Below are positions 25,916-35,461 of a stretch of 64,000 nucleotides of DNA, in pieces (position 1 is the stretch's first letter; the number at the start of each line of letters is the position of its first letter). Where the stretch lies: NCBI RefSeq assembly GCF_029624655.1, contig NZ_JARRSA010000001.1, positions 186,001 to 250,000 of the forward strand, in the 5' to 3' direction. The notes under the pieces were generated by a model. That model was not told where the DNA came from. It saw nothing but the letters and a program-made list of their open reading frames with translations, and did no database searches. The position numbers and the translations under genes are program-made. This stretch comes from Roseicyclus salinarum (lineage in GTDB: Bacteria > Pseudomonadota > Alphaproteobacteria > Rhodobacterales > Rhodobacteraceae).

Positions 25916-27091
25916 ATGGACGACGTCGTCATCCTGTCCGGCGCCAGGACGGCTATCGGAACCTTCGGCGGATCGCTGGCCGGCGTGCCGCCGATCCAGC
26001 TTGGCGCGACGGTGGCGAAGGCCGCGCTCGAGCGCGCCGGCGTGGAGGGCGCCCGGATCGGCCAGGTCGCCTACGGCCACGTCATCAACACCGAGCCGCG
26101 CGACATGTATCTCAGCCGGGTCGCAGCACTCGACGCGGGCATCCCGGACACGACGCCCGCGATGAACGTGAACCGCCTTTGCGGGTCCGGGGCGCAGGCC
26201 ATCGTCTCGATCGTGCAGTCGCTTGCGCTGGGCGACGCGGATTTCGCGCTCGCGGGCGGGGCCGAGAGCATGAGCCGCGGGCCCCACATTCTCCCCGAGG
26301 TGCGTTTCGGCCAGAAAATGGGCGACGTGCGCGCGCTCGACATGATGATCGGCGCGCTGCACTGCCCCTTCGGCACGGGGCACATGGGCGTGACCGCCGA
26401 GAACGTGGCCGACGAACACCAGATCGGCCGCGAGGCGCAGGACGCCTTCGCGCTCGAAAGCCAGGAACGCGCCGCGCGCGCCATCGCCGAAGGGCGGTTC
26501 CGCGACCAGATCGTGCCGGTCGAGGTGAGAGTGAAGCGCGAGATCATGGCCTTCGACACCGACGAGCACCCCAAGGCCACCAACGCCGAGGCGCTGGGCG
26601 GGCTGAAGACGGTGTTCAAGAAGGACGGCACCGTCACCGCCGGCAATGCCAGCGGCATCAACGACGGGGCGGCCGCGCTGGTCCTCGCGCGCGCCGACGC
26701 GGCCGAGCAGGCGGGCCTGCAACCGCGCGCGCGGATCATCGGCTATGCCCATGCGGGTGTCCGTCCCGAGGTCATGGGGATCGGCCCGGTGCCCGCGGTC
26801 CGGAACCTGATGGAGAAGACCGGCCTTTCCATCGACGATTTCGACGTGATCGAATCGAACGAGGCCTTCGCCGCGCAGGCGCTTGCCGTGAACAAGGGCC
26901 TTGGGCTCGACCCCGCGCGCGTAAACCCCAATGGCGGTGCCATCGCGCTGGGCCATCCGGTCGGCGCCACGGGCGCGATCATCACCGTCAAGGCGCTTTA
27001 CGAACTGGAGCGGACGGGCGGCAAGTATGGCCTGATCACCATGTGCATCGGAGGCGGGCAGGGCATCGCGCTCGCCATCGAGCGGATCTGA
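25916..27091 (+). CDS. Acetyl-CoA acetyltransferase (thiolase)
   Basis: Thiolase of 391 residues that joins or cleaves acyl-CoA units. The nucleophilic cysteine is in NVNRLCGSGAQA (about Cys88), the histidine in GGAIALGHPVGATGA and the second cysteine in CIGGGQGIA. Length and motifs fit the biosynthetic or BktB-like group, so polyhydroxyalkanoate or ketoacid/branched pathways are possible, but neighbours do not decide it. ATG at 25916 follows GGGAGGA; the alternative ATG 30 bases upstream lacks a site. A short hairpin follows the stop. Confidence 0.92.
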   Translation: MDDVVILSGARTAIGTFGGSLAGVPPIQLGATVAKAALERAGVEGARIGQVAYGHVINTEPRDMYLSRVAALDAGIPDTTPAMNVNRLCGSGAQAIVSIVQSLALGDADFALAGGAESMSRGPHILPEVRFGQKMGDVRALDMMIGALHCPFGTGHMGVTAENVADEHQIGREAQDAFALESQERAARAIAEGRFRDQIVPVEVRVKREIMAFDTDEHPKATNAEALGGLKTVFKKDGTVTAGNASGINDGAAALVLARADAAEQAGLQPRARIIGYAHAGVRPEVMGIGPVPAVRNLMEKTGLSIDDFDVIESNEAFAAQALAVNKGLGLDPARVNPNGGAIALGHPVGATGAIITVKALYELERTGGKYGLITMCIGGGQGIALAIERI

Positions 27092-27112
27092 CGCAAGGCC
27101 CCCCGGCCTGCG
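27092..27112 (+). terminator. Hairpin after the thiolase gene
   Basis: Stem of eight pairs with one bulged A (27092-27100 with 27105-27112) and a CCCC loop starts immediately after the stop codon. No T-run follows. Position suggests a transcription end before the histidine kinase gene. Confidence 0.35.
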
Positions 27113-27196
27113 CGGTTAACCCGATCTTCAACGCGATGGGCGCATGGTCGCCTGCGTTGTCCGAAGGTTGATCGCGACGCCGGAGATGGGCCGGAA

Positions 27197-29347
27197 ATGG
27201 GTACGAGCGGGTTCGACGCAAGGCTGGCGCAGGAGCGACGCGCCCGTCTGCAGGCCGAGCGCCTGCTCGCCCTCCGCTCGGAAGAGCTGTATTCGGCCAA
27301 CCGCAAGCTGGCCGAACATGCCCATGCCCTGTCCCACCAGGTCATCGAGCAGCGCGAGGAGAACGCGGCCCTCAAGGGACGCACCAGCCAGGTCGCCGCC
27401 GAGCTTCGGATCGCCACCGACCGCGCCGCGCGCGCCGAGCGGCGGCTTTGGGACGCGCTGACCGCGGCCGAGGACGGGTTCGCCATCTTCGACCGCGACA
27501 GCCGCCTCGTGGTCGCCAATCCCGCATGGCTCGCGCCGTTCGAGGGGATCACCGATGTCGCGCCCGGCGCCGGTTACGAGGCGATCCTCAGGATCGCTGC
27601 CGACGAGGGGGTGGTCGACCTCGAAGGCGCCGATCCCGACGACTGGCTGGACCGGATGCTCGCCCGCTGGGAGGAGGAGGTCATTCCCCGCGCGGAGATC
27701 CGGCTATGGAACGGGACGTTCATACGACTGGTCGACACCCGGACGCCGCACGGCGATACCGTCTGCCTCAGCCTCGACATCACCTCGATGATCGACCGCG
27801 AGCAGGAACTGCGCGAGGCGCGCGACGCCGCCCTCGCCGCCAGCCGCGCCAAGTCCGCCTTCCTCGCCAACATGAGCCACGAGATCCGCACGCCGATGAC
27901 CGGCATCGTCTCGATGGCCGAACTTCTGGGCGAGACGGCCCTGAGCGCCGACCAGAAGCTTTATGCGGACACGATGCGCCGCTCGGGCGAGGCGCTTCTG
28001 GAGATCATCAAGGACATCCTCGACTACTCCAAGATCGAGGCGGGAAAGCTGCAGCTGCACACCGGCGAATTCGATCTCCTGACCGTGATCCTCGAGGTCT
28101 TCGGCCTTCTGCATCCTGGGTTGGAGGGGCGCGATATCGACCTCAGGCTGGACCTCGATCTCGACCTGCCCGACAGGCTGATCGGCGATTGCGGACGCAT
28201 CCGGCAGGTCCTGTTCAACCTCGTCGGCAACGCGGTGAAGTTCACCGAGACAGGGCATGTCGAGGTTTCGGTCAGGGCCGAGCGCGGTGCTGCGGGTGGC
28301 ACGGTTCCGCTTCGCATCTCGGTGACGGACACGGGCATCGGCATCGCGCCCGAACTTCAGACCCATGTCTTCGGCGAGTTCAACCAGGCCGAGGACCAGA
28401 CAAACCGCAGGTACGATGGCACCGGCCTCGGCCTCGCGATCACGCGCCGCCTGATCGATTTGATGGGCGGGGAGATCCGCCTGAAATCCGCGCCGGGAAA
28501 GGGCTCGGCCTTCACCTTCGACATCACCCTCGCCGAGGCCCCGCGCGAGGCCGGCGAATTGCCGAGGCTGCCGGACGAGCGACGCGAATGCCGCCTTGTC
28601 GGCCCCGTCTTCTCCGAGCGGGCCCACGACCTCATCGTGATGCTCGCGCATCTAGGCTGTCGCGTCCGGGCCACGCCGCGCCTCGTGGAGGCGGACCTGC
28701 CCGCGCAGGGCGACATCGTCATCCTCCTGCACGACGCCGCGGGATCGGCAGCCGTGCAGGCGCGGCTGCGCGACCTTGGCGGCCCGGCGGATTGTTTTCA
28801 TCTTTGCGAGCCGGGCGAAGCGCCGGCGCCCGGTCTTTTGCCGCTCGTCCTGCCTCGGGGCGCAGCGCAGCTCGCCGAGGTTCTGTCCCAGCCCGCAAGG
28901 GCCTTGTCCGCCGTCGCCCAAGGCGCGTGCGATTCCAGCCCGTCAGGCGGGCGTCCCCTGCGGCGCCTCTCGCTTCTGGCGGCCGAGGACAACCGGACCA
29001 ACCAGCTTGTCTTCCGCACCATGCTCAAGGGCCTCGACCTCGACCTTCGGATTGTCGACAACGGCGCCGACCTCGTGGAGGCCTACAGGCAGGCGCCGCC
29101 CGACCTCGTGTTCACCGACATCTCGATGCCCGGAATGGACGGGATCGAGGCGACGTCCCTGATCCGGGCGCACGAGGCCGGGACGGGCCTTCCCCGCGCC
29201 CCGATCATCGCGATGACCGCCCACGCCGTGTCGGGCGATCGCGAGCGGTTCCTCGCCGCGGGGATGGACGATTATCTCACCAAGCCGCTGAAGAAGTCGG
29301 GCCTTGTCGAGTGCATCGCGGCATTCTCGGCGACATGCGGCGCGTGA
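27197..29347 (+). CDS. Soluble hybrid sensor histidine kinase
   Basis: A 716-residue hybrid kinase with no membrane segment. Order: N-terminal coiled coil (about 10-85), PAS domain (about 88-200), dimerisation/phosphoacceptor domain with His228 in NMSHEIRTP, ATPase domain (about 330-445; N-box LVGNAVKFTE, G-box DTGIGI, GTGLGL), a region about 460-570 that looks like a degenerate receiver, and a canonical receiver (about 585-710) with Asp in DLVFTDISMPGMDG and the MTAHA and K-P (LTKPL) residues. It would sense a cytoplasmic signal. No response regulator is adjacent, so the output partner is unknown. ATG at 27197. Confidence 0.92.
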   Translation: MGTSGFDARLAQERRARLQAERLLALRSEELYSANRKLAEHAHALSHQVIEQREENAALKGRTSQVAAELRIATDRAARAERRLWDALTAAEDGFAIFDRDSRLVVANPAWLAPFEGITDVAPGAGYEAILRIAADEGVVDLEGADPDDWLDRMLARWEEEVIPRAEIRLWNGTFIRLVDTRTPHGDTVCLSLDITSMIDREQELREARDAALAASRAKSAFLANMSHEIRTPMTGIVSMAELLGETALSADQKLYADTMRRSGEALLEIIKDILDYSKIEAGKLQLHTGEFDLLTVILEVFGLLHPGLEGRDIDLRLDLDLDLPDRLIGDCGRIRQVLFNLVGNAVKFTETGHVEVSVRAERGAAGGTVPLRISVTDTGIGIAPELQTHVFGEFNQAEDQTNRRYDGTGLGLAITRRLIDLMGGEIRLKSAPGKGSAFTFDITLAEAPREAGELPRLPDERRECRLVGPVFSERAHDLIVMLAHLGCRVRATPRLVEADLPAQGDIVILLHDAAGSAAVQARLRDLGGPADCFHLCEPGEAPAPGLLPLVLPRGAAQLAEVLSQPARALSAVAQGACDSSPSGGRPLRRLSLLAAEDNRTNQLVFRTMLKGLDLDLRIVDNGADLVEAYRQAPPDLVFTDISMPGMDGIEATSLIRAHEAGTGLPRAPIIAMTAHAVSGDRERFLAAGMDDYLTKPLKKSGLVECIAAFSATCGA

Positions 29348-29354
29348 CGCCGCC

Positions 29355-30371
29355 TCAGAGACGCCAACCGGCAAGCGGGGACGCGAGTTCGAAGTGCCCG
29401 GTTTCGATGCCGCGGCGGTTCAGGGTCGGCCCGTGCATCAGCGCCCGCGCGTCCGGGTGTTCGGGGTCGAGGACGCCGGCGCCCACCAGTAGACGCGCGA
29501 TCGCGGCCTCGGAGGCGCGCGTCGCGCCGTCCTCGATCTTGACGGCGATGCCCAGCCGTTTCTCCGGAACGATCGCGGCAAAGACGCCCTCGGCGCCGGT
29601 CTTGATCGCGGCGCGGCCTTCCATCGCGCGCATCAGGCGGGTGCAGGCCTGCCCCTCGCCGGCGACGTATTCGGGATGCGCCATCATGGCCCCGGTCAGC
29701 CGCGCCATCGCCTCGCCCCGGCGGCCGCCGATATCGGATGCGGCCGCAAAGGCCGAAAGCGCGCGGGCGAATCCCGAAAGCGTCATCACGAAGTTCGGCG
29801 CCGAGCATCCGTCGATCCCGTACTCGTCGCAGGTCTCGCCGGACAATTCTTCGAGAGCGGACCGCACCGCACGCTGCACCGGGTGGTCGATCTCGAGGTA
29901 TTCCGGCCCGGCCTCGAGATGTCTTGCCAGCGTGAGAAAGCCCGTGTGCTTGCCCGAGCAGTTGTTGTGCCGCTGGGCGGGCGAACCGCCCGCGCGGACG
30001 AGGTCGCGCATCGCCTCGTCGTCGTAGGGCCAGTGCGCGCCGCAGCGCAGATCGGCCTCCGAGCGCCCGATCGACGACAGCCACGACAGGACCATGTCGG
30101 TATGGATCGCCATGCCCCGGTGCGAGGCGCAGGCCAGCGCCAGTTGGGCCGACGACAGCCCGGCGGCATCCGCCGCGCCGCTTTCCACCAGGGGCAGCGC
30201 CTGGATCATCTTCACCGCGCTGCGCGGAAAGGTGCGCAGGCCCGGGTCGCCGAAGCTGGCCACGAGGCCGTCGTCATGATGCCAGACCGCGACGTGCCCG
30301 CGATGCGAGGACTCGACCATGGGCCCTCGGATCACGTGCAGAATCTCGGTCGCGTCGATATCGGTTCGCAT
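29355..30371 (-). CDS. L-asparaginase II-type amidohydrolase
   Basis: Member of the asparaginase II family of Rhizobium etli type (distinct from the E. coli enzymes), 338 residues, expected to hydrolyse asparagine to aspartate and ammonia. Family segments seen: GHVAVWHHDDGLVASFGDP, RSAVKMIQALPLVESGAAD, LALACASHRG (with the Ser-His), NNCSGKHTGFL and GIDGCSAPNF. The ATG at 30371 follows GAGGAAAC; longer open frames run through the intergenic region and lose similarity. It is convergent with the hybrid kinase (7-base gap) and divergent from the IalB-like gene. Confidence 0.88.
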   Translation of the reverse strand: MRTDIDATEILHVIRGPMVESSHRGHVAVWHHDDGLVASFGDPGLRTFPRSAVKMIQALPLVESGAADAAGLSSAQLALACASHRGMAIHTDMVLSWLSSIGRSEADLRCGAHWPYDDEAMRDLVRAGGSPAQRHNNCSGKHTGFLTLARHLEAGPEYLEIDHPVQRAVRSALEELSGETCDEYGIDGCSAPNFVMTLSGFARALSAFAAASDIGGRRGEAMARLTGAMMAHPEYVAGEGQACTRLMRAMEGRAAIKTGAEGVFAAIVPEKRLGIAVKIEDGATRASEAAIARLLVGAGVLDPEHPDARALMHGPTLNRRGIETGHFELASPLAGWRL

Positions 30372-30551
30372 CGTTTCCTCCGTTCGTGCCTTGCCGTTCC
30401 CATCCGGGTGGCGCAGGCGATTTTCCGCCATCGGGACTTCCGCTGGGGTGCATGATCCCCTATGGTTCCGGGCGGTAATTCCCTGCGCGTGCACAGTCCT
30501 GAACCATAAGCGCGCCGGGTTCCAGAGGCAGAAAATCGGCTGGAGGCTCAC

Positions 30552-31112
30552 GTGTTGAGGAAGACTTCGATCACAGGCATTCTTGCTGCTGTGAGCATGA
30601 TCGCTTTCGGCGGCATGGGCCTGGCGCAGGAGGAAAGCACCAACCGCGTCAGCGCGGACACCGACTGGAGCGTGTTCGTCGAGGACGATCCCACGCAGTG
30701 CTGGGTGGTTTCGCAGCCGACGGAGACGGTGAACCTCCGCGACGGAACCCAGGTCGAGGTGAACCGCGGCGACATCCTGATGTTCGTCAGTTTCTGGCCC
30801 GGACAGGACCGCATGGGCGAAGTGTCCTTCACCGGGGGCTATCCCTACCCCGACGGCCTTGTCGTAACGGTCGAGATCGGCAGCGACACATTCGAGTTCT
30901 ACACCGAAAACCGGGACGTGGACGGTGGCCGGGTCGGGTTCGCGTGGTCGGCCTCGGCCGAAGAGGACGCTCGCCTGATCGCGGCCATGAAGCGCGGCGT
31001 CGATGCCGTCGTGACCGGCGTGTCCACGCGCGGGACCACGACGCGCGACACCATCTCGCTTCTGGGCTTCACCGCCGCGGTCGAGGATGCCGAGGCACGC
31101 TGCAGCGGCTGA
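30552..31112 (+). CDS. Invasion-associated locus B (IalB) family protein
   Basis: Secreted protein of 186 residues with a signal peptide (about 1-25, ending MGLAQ). The segment [18 protein letters not shown], with its single cysteine, and later [18 protein letters not shown] match the IalB family seen throughout alphaproteobacteria. In Bartonella the prototype affects erythrocyte invasion; elsewhere the function is unknown and not about virulence. The start is GTG at 30552, six bases after TGGAGG. A second cysteine near the end could pair with the first. rlmN follows after 62 bases. Confidence 0.82.
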   Translation: MLRKTSITGILAAVSMIAFGGMGLAQEESTNRVSADTDWSVFVEDDPTQCWVVSQPTETVNLRDGTQVEVNRGDILMFVSFWPGQDRMGEVSFTGGYPYPDGLVVTVEIGSDTFEFYTENRDVDGGRVGFAWSASAEEDARLIAAMKRGVDAVVTGVSTRGTTTRDTISLLGFTAAVEDAEARCSG

Positions 31113-31174
31113 CAGGGTTTGCCTTGCAGCCTTGCAGGCCTTATCTGACCCGGATGCCTCCGAGGACAGACGAC

Positions 31175-32362
31175 ATGACCGCAAACGCCCCGATCACGCA
31201 GGACGTGCTGACCATTCCGCGCAAGTCGCCCGAGGGCGACCGTGTCAACCTCGTGGGGCTGACCCGCGACGGTCTGCGCGACGCCCTGATCGAGGCGGGA
31301 ACGCCCGAGAAACAGGCGCGGATGCGTGTCGACCAGATCTGGCAGTGGATCTACCAGAAGGGCGTGCGCGACTTCGCCTCGATGACCAACCTCGCCAAGG
31401 CCTATCGCGCCGAGCTCGCAGCGCGATTCGAGATCCGCGTGCCCGAGGTCGTGTCGAAGCAGGTCTCGCTGGACGGGACGCGCAAGTATCTGATGCGGAT
31501 CGCCGGCGGCCACGAGGTGGAGGTCGTCTACATTCCCGAGGCCGATCGCGGCACGCTTTGCATTTCCAGCCAGGTGGGCTGCACGCTCACCTGCTCGTTC
31601 TGCCATACCGGCACCCAGAAACTGGTGCGCAACCTCAGCGCCGGCGAGATCGTCGGCCAGGTCATGGTGGCCCGCGACGATCTGGATGAATGGGTCAGGC
31701 CCGGAGAGGGTTCGGGTGAACGTCCGCGGCTCATTTCCAACATCGTCCTGATGGGGATGGGCGAGCCGCTCTATAATTTCGAGAACGTGCGCGACGCGAT
31801 GCGCATCGCGATGGACGGAGAGGGTATCGCGATCTCGCGGCGCCGGATCACCTTGTCGACCTCGGGTGTCGTGCCCGAGATCGCCCGGTGCGCGGACGAG
31901 ATCGGCTGCATGTTGGCCGTGTCGTTCCATGCGACCACCGACGAGGTGCGCGACAAGCTGGTTCCGATCAACAAGCGCTGGCCGATCTCGACGCTTCTGG
32001 AGGCGCTGAAAGCCTATCCGAAGGCGTCGAATTCCGAGCGGATCACCTTCGAATACGTGATGTTGAAGGGCATCAACGACACCGACGACGACGCGCGGCG
32101 GCTGGTGAAGCTGATCGCGGGCATTCCGGCCAAGATCAACCTGATCCCGTTCAACGAATGGCCCGGGGCCCCGTACGAGCGTTCGGACTGGTCCCGGATC
32201 GAGCGGTTCGCCGACATCGTCTACAAGGCCGGTTATGCAAGCCCGATCAGGACGCCGCGCGGCGAGGACATCATGGCGGCCTGCGGCCAGCTCAAGTCGG
32301 CCACGGAACGCGAGCGCAAGTCGCGCGCCCGGATCGCGGCGGAGACCGGCCTGCAAGGCTGA
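31175..32362 (+). CDS. rlmN: Dual-specificity 23S rRNA/tRNA A2 methyltransferase
   Basis: Radical SAM enzyme that methylates C2 of A2503 in 23S rRNA and A37 of some tRNAs. The 395 residues include the cluster motif CTLTCSFC (CX3CX2C, about residue 138), [27 protein letters not shown], and the catalytic cysteine near the C-terminus in [10 protein letters not shown]. The ATG at 31175 follows a GAGGA site and is preferred over one 21 bases upstream (31154). A bidirectional terminator lies downstream at about 32425-32465. Confidence 0.97.
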   Translation: MTANAPITQDVLTIPRKSPEGDRVNLVGLTRDGLRDALIEAGTPEKQARMRVDQIWQWIYQKGVRDFASMTNLAKAYRAELAARFEIRVPEVVSKQVSLDGTRKYLMRIAGGHEVEVVYIPEADRGTLCISSQVGCTLTCSFCHTGTQKLVRNLSAGEIVGQVMVARDDLDEWVRPGEGSGERPRLISNIVLMGMGEPLYNFENVRDAMRIAMDGEGIAISRRRITLSTSGVVPEIARCADEIGCMLAVSFHATTDEVRDKLVPINKRWPISTLLEALKAYPKASNSERITFEYVMLKGINDTDDDARRLVKLIAGIPAKINLIPFNEWPGAPYERSDWSRIERFADIVYKAGYASPIRTPRGEDIMAACGQLKSATERERKSRARIAAETGLQG

Positions 32363-32424
32363 AGGCGGCGCCGGTCGCTGGAAGAAGCTTCGGAAACCGC
32401 CGTTCGCACAACGGAAAAGACAAC

Positions 32425-32465
32425 AGAAAAGACGGTCCGCATCGCGAACCGCCTTTTCCGTTCCG
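32425..32465. terminator. Bidirectional intrinsic terminator between rlmN and the small membrane protein
   Basis: Stem GACGGT (32431-32436) with ACCGCC (32448-32453), one G-T pair, flanked by A-runs on the left and TTTT on the right. On the plus strand the T-run follows the stem for rlmN; on the minus strand TTTTC follows for the gene starting at 32663. A longer inverted repeat (AACGGAAAAG near 32410 with CTTTTCCGTT at 32453-32462) surrounds it. Confidence 0.75.
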
Positions 32466-32480
32466 ACTGATCCGGTTGGA

Positions 32481-32663
32481 TCAGTTGTGGTGGATTGCCG
32501 CAGCGATCAGGATCAGGGCCAGAACCGGCACCAGGATCCCGCCAGCCGAGCTGGACGTGTCTTCGACAACGACCACGGGCTCGACCATCGGTTCGACCAT
32601 GCCGCCGGCAAATGCGCCGGTTGCGACGACCGACAGAGCGGCAGCGAGAGCGAGTTTCTTCAT
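32481..32663 (-). CDS. Small membrane or exported protein, 60 residues
   Basis: Start at ATG 32663 with a very good ribosome site (GGAGGATATT). The product has a signal-peptide-like N-terminus (about 1-19, ending GAFA), an acidic and valine-rich centre (VEPVVVVEDTSSS), and a C-terminal hydrophobic segment (GGILVPVLALILIAAAI) ending HHN. Similar short proteins occur in the group, with no known function that I can name; some database entries carry misleading names. Its own terminator follows, so it is a stand-alone gene. A longer open frame upstream (to 32720) would destroy the signal peptide. Confidence 0.75.
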   Translation of the reverse strand: MKKLALAAALSVVATGAFAGGMVEPMVEPVVVVEDTSSSAGGILVPVLALILIAAAIHHN

Positions 32664-33010
32664 AATATCCTCCAAGATACGCCCCGTTTTGTGCAACATG
32701 CACAGGTTAAGGGCACCCAAGACTGTACCTCGTGGGAATCTTTAAACAGCAACGGGCCGTAAATGCAATGCCAGCGCGATTTTCTGCGCCGCACGAAATG
32801 CCGCCTGTCGTCAAATTGGCAACACTCGCCGCGCGGTGTCTGACTGCATGGTTCCGACACCCTGCACAAGACGCCCAAAACTTCGATCAGGCCCTTGAAA
32901 CATGGGGTTTCGCCGCACTTCGGCAGCGGTTCGCGGGGCTGATTCCAGGGGGTCGTGGTCACGCCATCCCGCAGCGCGACACGCCGTGAGCAATCCTCCG
33001 CCGACGCGAC
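32664..33010. other. Intergenic region, no clear gene
   Basis: This 347-base stretch has lower GC than its surroundings. One plus-strand open frame (GTG 32732 to 32989, 85 codons) has a partly protein-like sequence, but its third-position bases are often A or T, unlike neighbouring genes, and no ribosome site precedes it. I see no RNA gene. It contains the promoter of the small membrane protein. Confidence 0.5.
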
Positions 33011-33499
33011 TCAGGGGAAGATGCCGATCGGCGTACCGTCCTGCACCATCGCGTAGATCCGGCGCATTTCCCTGTCCGACACCGCGATGCAGCCAGCGGT
33101 CCAGTCATCGGTCGCACGGAAGGCGCGCGGCGTGCCGTGAATGAAGATGTCGCCGCCGGGATCGACGCCAGCTTCCTCGGCCGCGGCGATGTCGTCCGCG
33201 TCGGGATAGTTGATGCCGATCGACAGGTAGTATTCGCTGTTGGGATTGCGCCGATCGACGATGTAATCGCCCTCGGGCGTGCGCCCGTCGCCCTCCTGAG
33301 CCTTGTGACCCTCGGGCGCGAAGCCGAGTTCGATCTCGAAGGCTTCGAGCACCTCGTCGTGATGCCACAGAACCATGGTCCGGCTGGACTTGAACACCTC
33401 GACCCGCGTCACTTCGGGACCGTCATACTCGATGAACCGGGAACACCCCGGTCCGGCGAGCAGGATCGCCAGGGCGGCGACCAGCGCGAGAGATTTCAT
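33011..33499 (-). CDS. L,D-transpeptidase-like (YkuD) exported protein
   Basis: Protein of 162 residues with an N-terminal export signal; Cys19 might be lipidated, but GPGC is not a standard lipobox. The YkuD-type active site is present in variant form: HGTPRAFR (His121) and, 16 residues on, TAGCIAVSD (Cys137). Classical enzymes have SHGC; here Ala replaces the His before Gly-Cys. It may make or hydrolyse peptidoglycan or lipoprotein crosslinks (the DpaA/YafK-like branch is a hydrolase). ATG at 33499; the longer frame upstream overlaps the epimerase gene. Confidence 0.82.
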   Translation of the reverse strand: MKSLALVAALAILLAGPGCSRFIEYDGPEVTRVEVFKSSRTMVLWHHDEVLEAFEIELGFAPEGHKAQEGDGRTPEGDYIVDRRNPNSEYYLSIGINYPDADDIAAAEEAGVDPGGDIFIHGTPRAFRATDDWTAGCIAVSDREMRRIYAMVQDGTPIGIFP

Positions 33500-33566
33500 G
33501 ATCTGCAGCCTCGAGCGTGTTGTTCTTTCGCAGATCGTTACACGTTTTCGCGTCCGTCGGGGAGGA

Positions 33567-34433
33567 TCATTCTTCCGTTTCGGCGGAAAGAAGCTGCGCC
33601 AGGCCCGCGCGGTAGTCGGGATAGCGCAGCGTGACGCCAAGCTCCCGCTTGATGCGGTCGTTCCGCACGCGCTTGCTCTCGGCGTAGAAGCTGCGCGCCA
33701 TCGGCCCGAGGTCGGCCTTTTCGAACGGCACCTCCGGCGGGACCGGAAGGCCCAGAAGTCTGGCGGCATGTGCGATGACGTCCTGCGGCGGCGCCGGGTC
33801 GTCGTCGCAGATGTTGTAGATCGCGCCGGGGTCTGGCCGCCGCATCGAGGCGAGCAGGACCTGCGCGATGTCCTCCACGTGGCAGCGGCTGAAGACCTGG
33901 CCGGGCTTCACGATCCGCCGTGCGGTTCCGTTGCGCACCTTCTCGAAAGGCCCGCGCCCCGGCCCGTAGATGCCCGCAAGCCGGAAGACGTGAAGCGGCA
34001 GGCCGTGATCGCGCCAAAGTGCGCGCCATTCGCCCTCGGCGGCGACCCGGGCGCGCCCGCGTTCGGTCGAGGGGGTCAGGGGCGTATCCTCGTCCACCCA
34101 GCCACCGCCGTGGTCGCCGTAGACGCCAGTGGTCGAGAGGTAGCCCACCCACTGCAGGTCCGGCGCGGCCTTGGAGAACGCTTCGCGAAGATGGGCGAGC
34201 ACCGGATCGCGTCCCTCGGCCGGTCCGGCCGTCGCCAGGACGTGTGTGGCCTTGGAAAGGTCACGGGCAAGGTCTTCGCCGGGGAAGACGCGTGCCGCGA
34301 TCCCCTCGCGCGCAAGGGCCTCCGCCTTCTCTCGCGTGCGCGTCGTGGCCACGATGTCGCGCGGCCAGTCCTCGGGCCATGCCTGCACAAGCGCGCGCGC
34401 GGTGTAGCCCATGCCGAAGATCAGCAGCCTCAT
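33567..34433 (-). CDS. NAD(P)-dependent epimerase-like protein (YeeZ type)
   Basis: Rossmann-fold SDR-like protein of 288 residues. It opens [16 protein letters not shown] (dinucleotide-binding), then [16 protein letters not shown] (with the Tyr region of epimerases), [13 protein letters not shown] and [13 protein letters not shown]. Substrate unknown; the close relative YeeZ of E. coli is also uncharacterised. Start at ATG 34433 forms an ATGA overlap with the queG stop; an upstream ATG at 34454 is less likely. Third gene of the coupled set gst - queG - epimerase. Confidence 0.85.
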   Translation of the reverse strand: MRLLIFGMGYTARALVQAWPEDWPRDIVATTRTREKAEALAREGIAARVFPGEDLARDLSKATHVLATAGPAEGRDPVLAHLREAFSKAAPDLQWVGYLSTTGVYGDHGGGWVDEDTPLTPSTERGRARVAAEGEWRALWRDHGLPLHVFRLAGIYGPGRGPFEKVRNGTARRIVKPGQVFSRCHVEDIAQVLLASMRRPDPGAIYNICDDDPAPPQDVIAHAARLLGLPVPPEVPFEKADLGPMARSFYAESKRVRNDRIKRELGVTLRYPDYRAGLAQLLSAETEE

Positions 34434-35461
34434 CGCAGTCTCTCCGTTGCCCATCTGGCCGCGTCAGACACCGTTTCGTCAGGATCGCCTTCCAGCCCCG
34501 CCGCCACCGGCAAGAGCCGCTCCGAACCAGAATTGCCTATTGCATACAGCACGTTGCGAACAAAGCGGTCGCGGCCAATCCGCTTGATCGGGCTGCCGGA
34601 GAACCTTGTGCGGAATGCCGCGTCGTCCAGGCCGGCCAGCTCTGCGAGGTCCGGCGCCTTCAGGTCGTCGCGCGCCGCGTAGCGCGCCTCGGAGGCCGTG
34701 ACCGCGAACTTGTTCCACGGGCACACCGCGAGGCAGTCGTCGCAGCCGTAGATCCGGTTGCCGAGCGCAGGGCGCAGCGCGGGATCGACGGGTCCCTTGT
34801 GCTCGATCGTGAGGTAGGAAATGCAGCGCCGCGCATCCAGCCGGTAGGGCGCCGGAAAGGCATCCGTCGGACAGATGTCGAGGCAGGCGCGGCAGCTTCC
34901 GCAGTGATCCGTCTCGGGCGCGTCGGGCTCGAGGTCCACCGTGGTGAAGATCGCGCCGAGGAACACCCAGTTGCCGATGTCCCGTCCCAGCAGGTTGGTG
35001 TGCTTGCCCTGCCAGCCGAGGCCGGCGGCCGCAGCCAGCGGCTTTTCCATGACAGGGGCCGTGTCCACGAAGACCTTGATCCCCTCGCCCGGACAGCGGT
35101 CCAGAAGCCACCGGCCAACGCGTTTCAGGCGCTTCTTGACCAGGTCGTGATAGTCCCTGTTCCGCGCATAGACACTGATCGTGGCCTTTTCGGGCTGCGC
35201 GAGGGTCGCCATCGGATCCTCCTCGGGGGTGTAGGCTTCGGCGAGCATCACGACCGAACGCGCCTCGGGCCAGAGGGCGGCGGGATCGCCGCGCCAGGCC
35301 ATGCGCTCTTCCATCCACGCCATCTGGCCGTGCCGCCCGTCCCCGACGAACCGCGCCAGCCTCCCGGCGGCTTCGGGGATCGCGTCGGGACGGCATACGC
35401 CCATCTTCACGAAGCCCGCGGCGCGGGCCTCGGCCATGAGATCGTGCTTGAGGCCGGTCAA
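34430..35461 (-). CDS. queG: Epoxyqueuosine reductase
   Basis: Cobalamin- and iron-sulfur-dependent enzyme reducing epoxyqueuosine to queuosine in tRNA wobble positions. At 343 residues it has the QueG order: N-terminal cobalamin-binding domain, then two [4Fe-4S] motifs ([17 protein letters not shown] and [13 protein letters not shown]) and a C-terminal HEAT-like end. The start is TTG at 35461, overlapping the gst stop as TTGA; an ATG at 35437 would remove the first conserved helix. It is one consumer of the B12 whose uptake operon lies in the same window. Confidence 0.93.
   Translation of the reverse strand: MTGLKHDLMAEARAAGFVKMGVCRPDAIPEAAGRLARFVGDGRHGQMAWMEERMAWRGDPAALWPEARSVVMLAEAYTPEEDPMATLAQPEKATISVYARNRDYHDLVKKRLKRVGRWLLDRCPGEGIKVFVDTAPVMEKPLAAAAGLGWQGKHTNLLGRDIGNWVFLGAIFTTVDLEPDAPETDHCGSCRACLDICPTDAFPAPYRLDARRCISYLTIEHKGPVDPALRPALGNRIYGCDDCLAVCPWNKFAVTASEARYAARDDLKAPDLAELAGLDDAAFRTRFSGSPIKRIGRDRFVRNVLYAIGNSGSERLLPVAAGLEGDPDETVSDAARWATERLR

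Noticed and set aside
31087-31174. Longer start for rlmN reaching into the IalB gene
   Set aside because: No similarity in the added part; the ATG at 31175 has a GAGGA ribosome site.
32732-32989. 85-codon open frame in the 32.7-33.0 kb intergenic region
   Set aside because: Third-position base usage does not match neighbouring genes and there is no ribosome site; kept only as a note in the intergenic entry.
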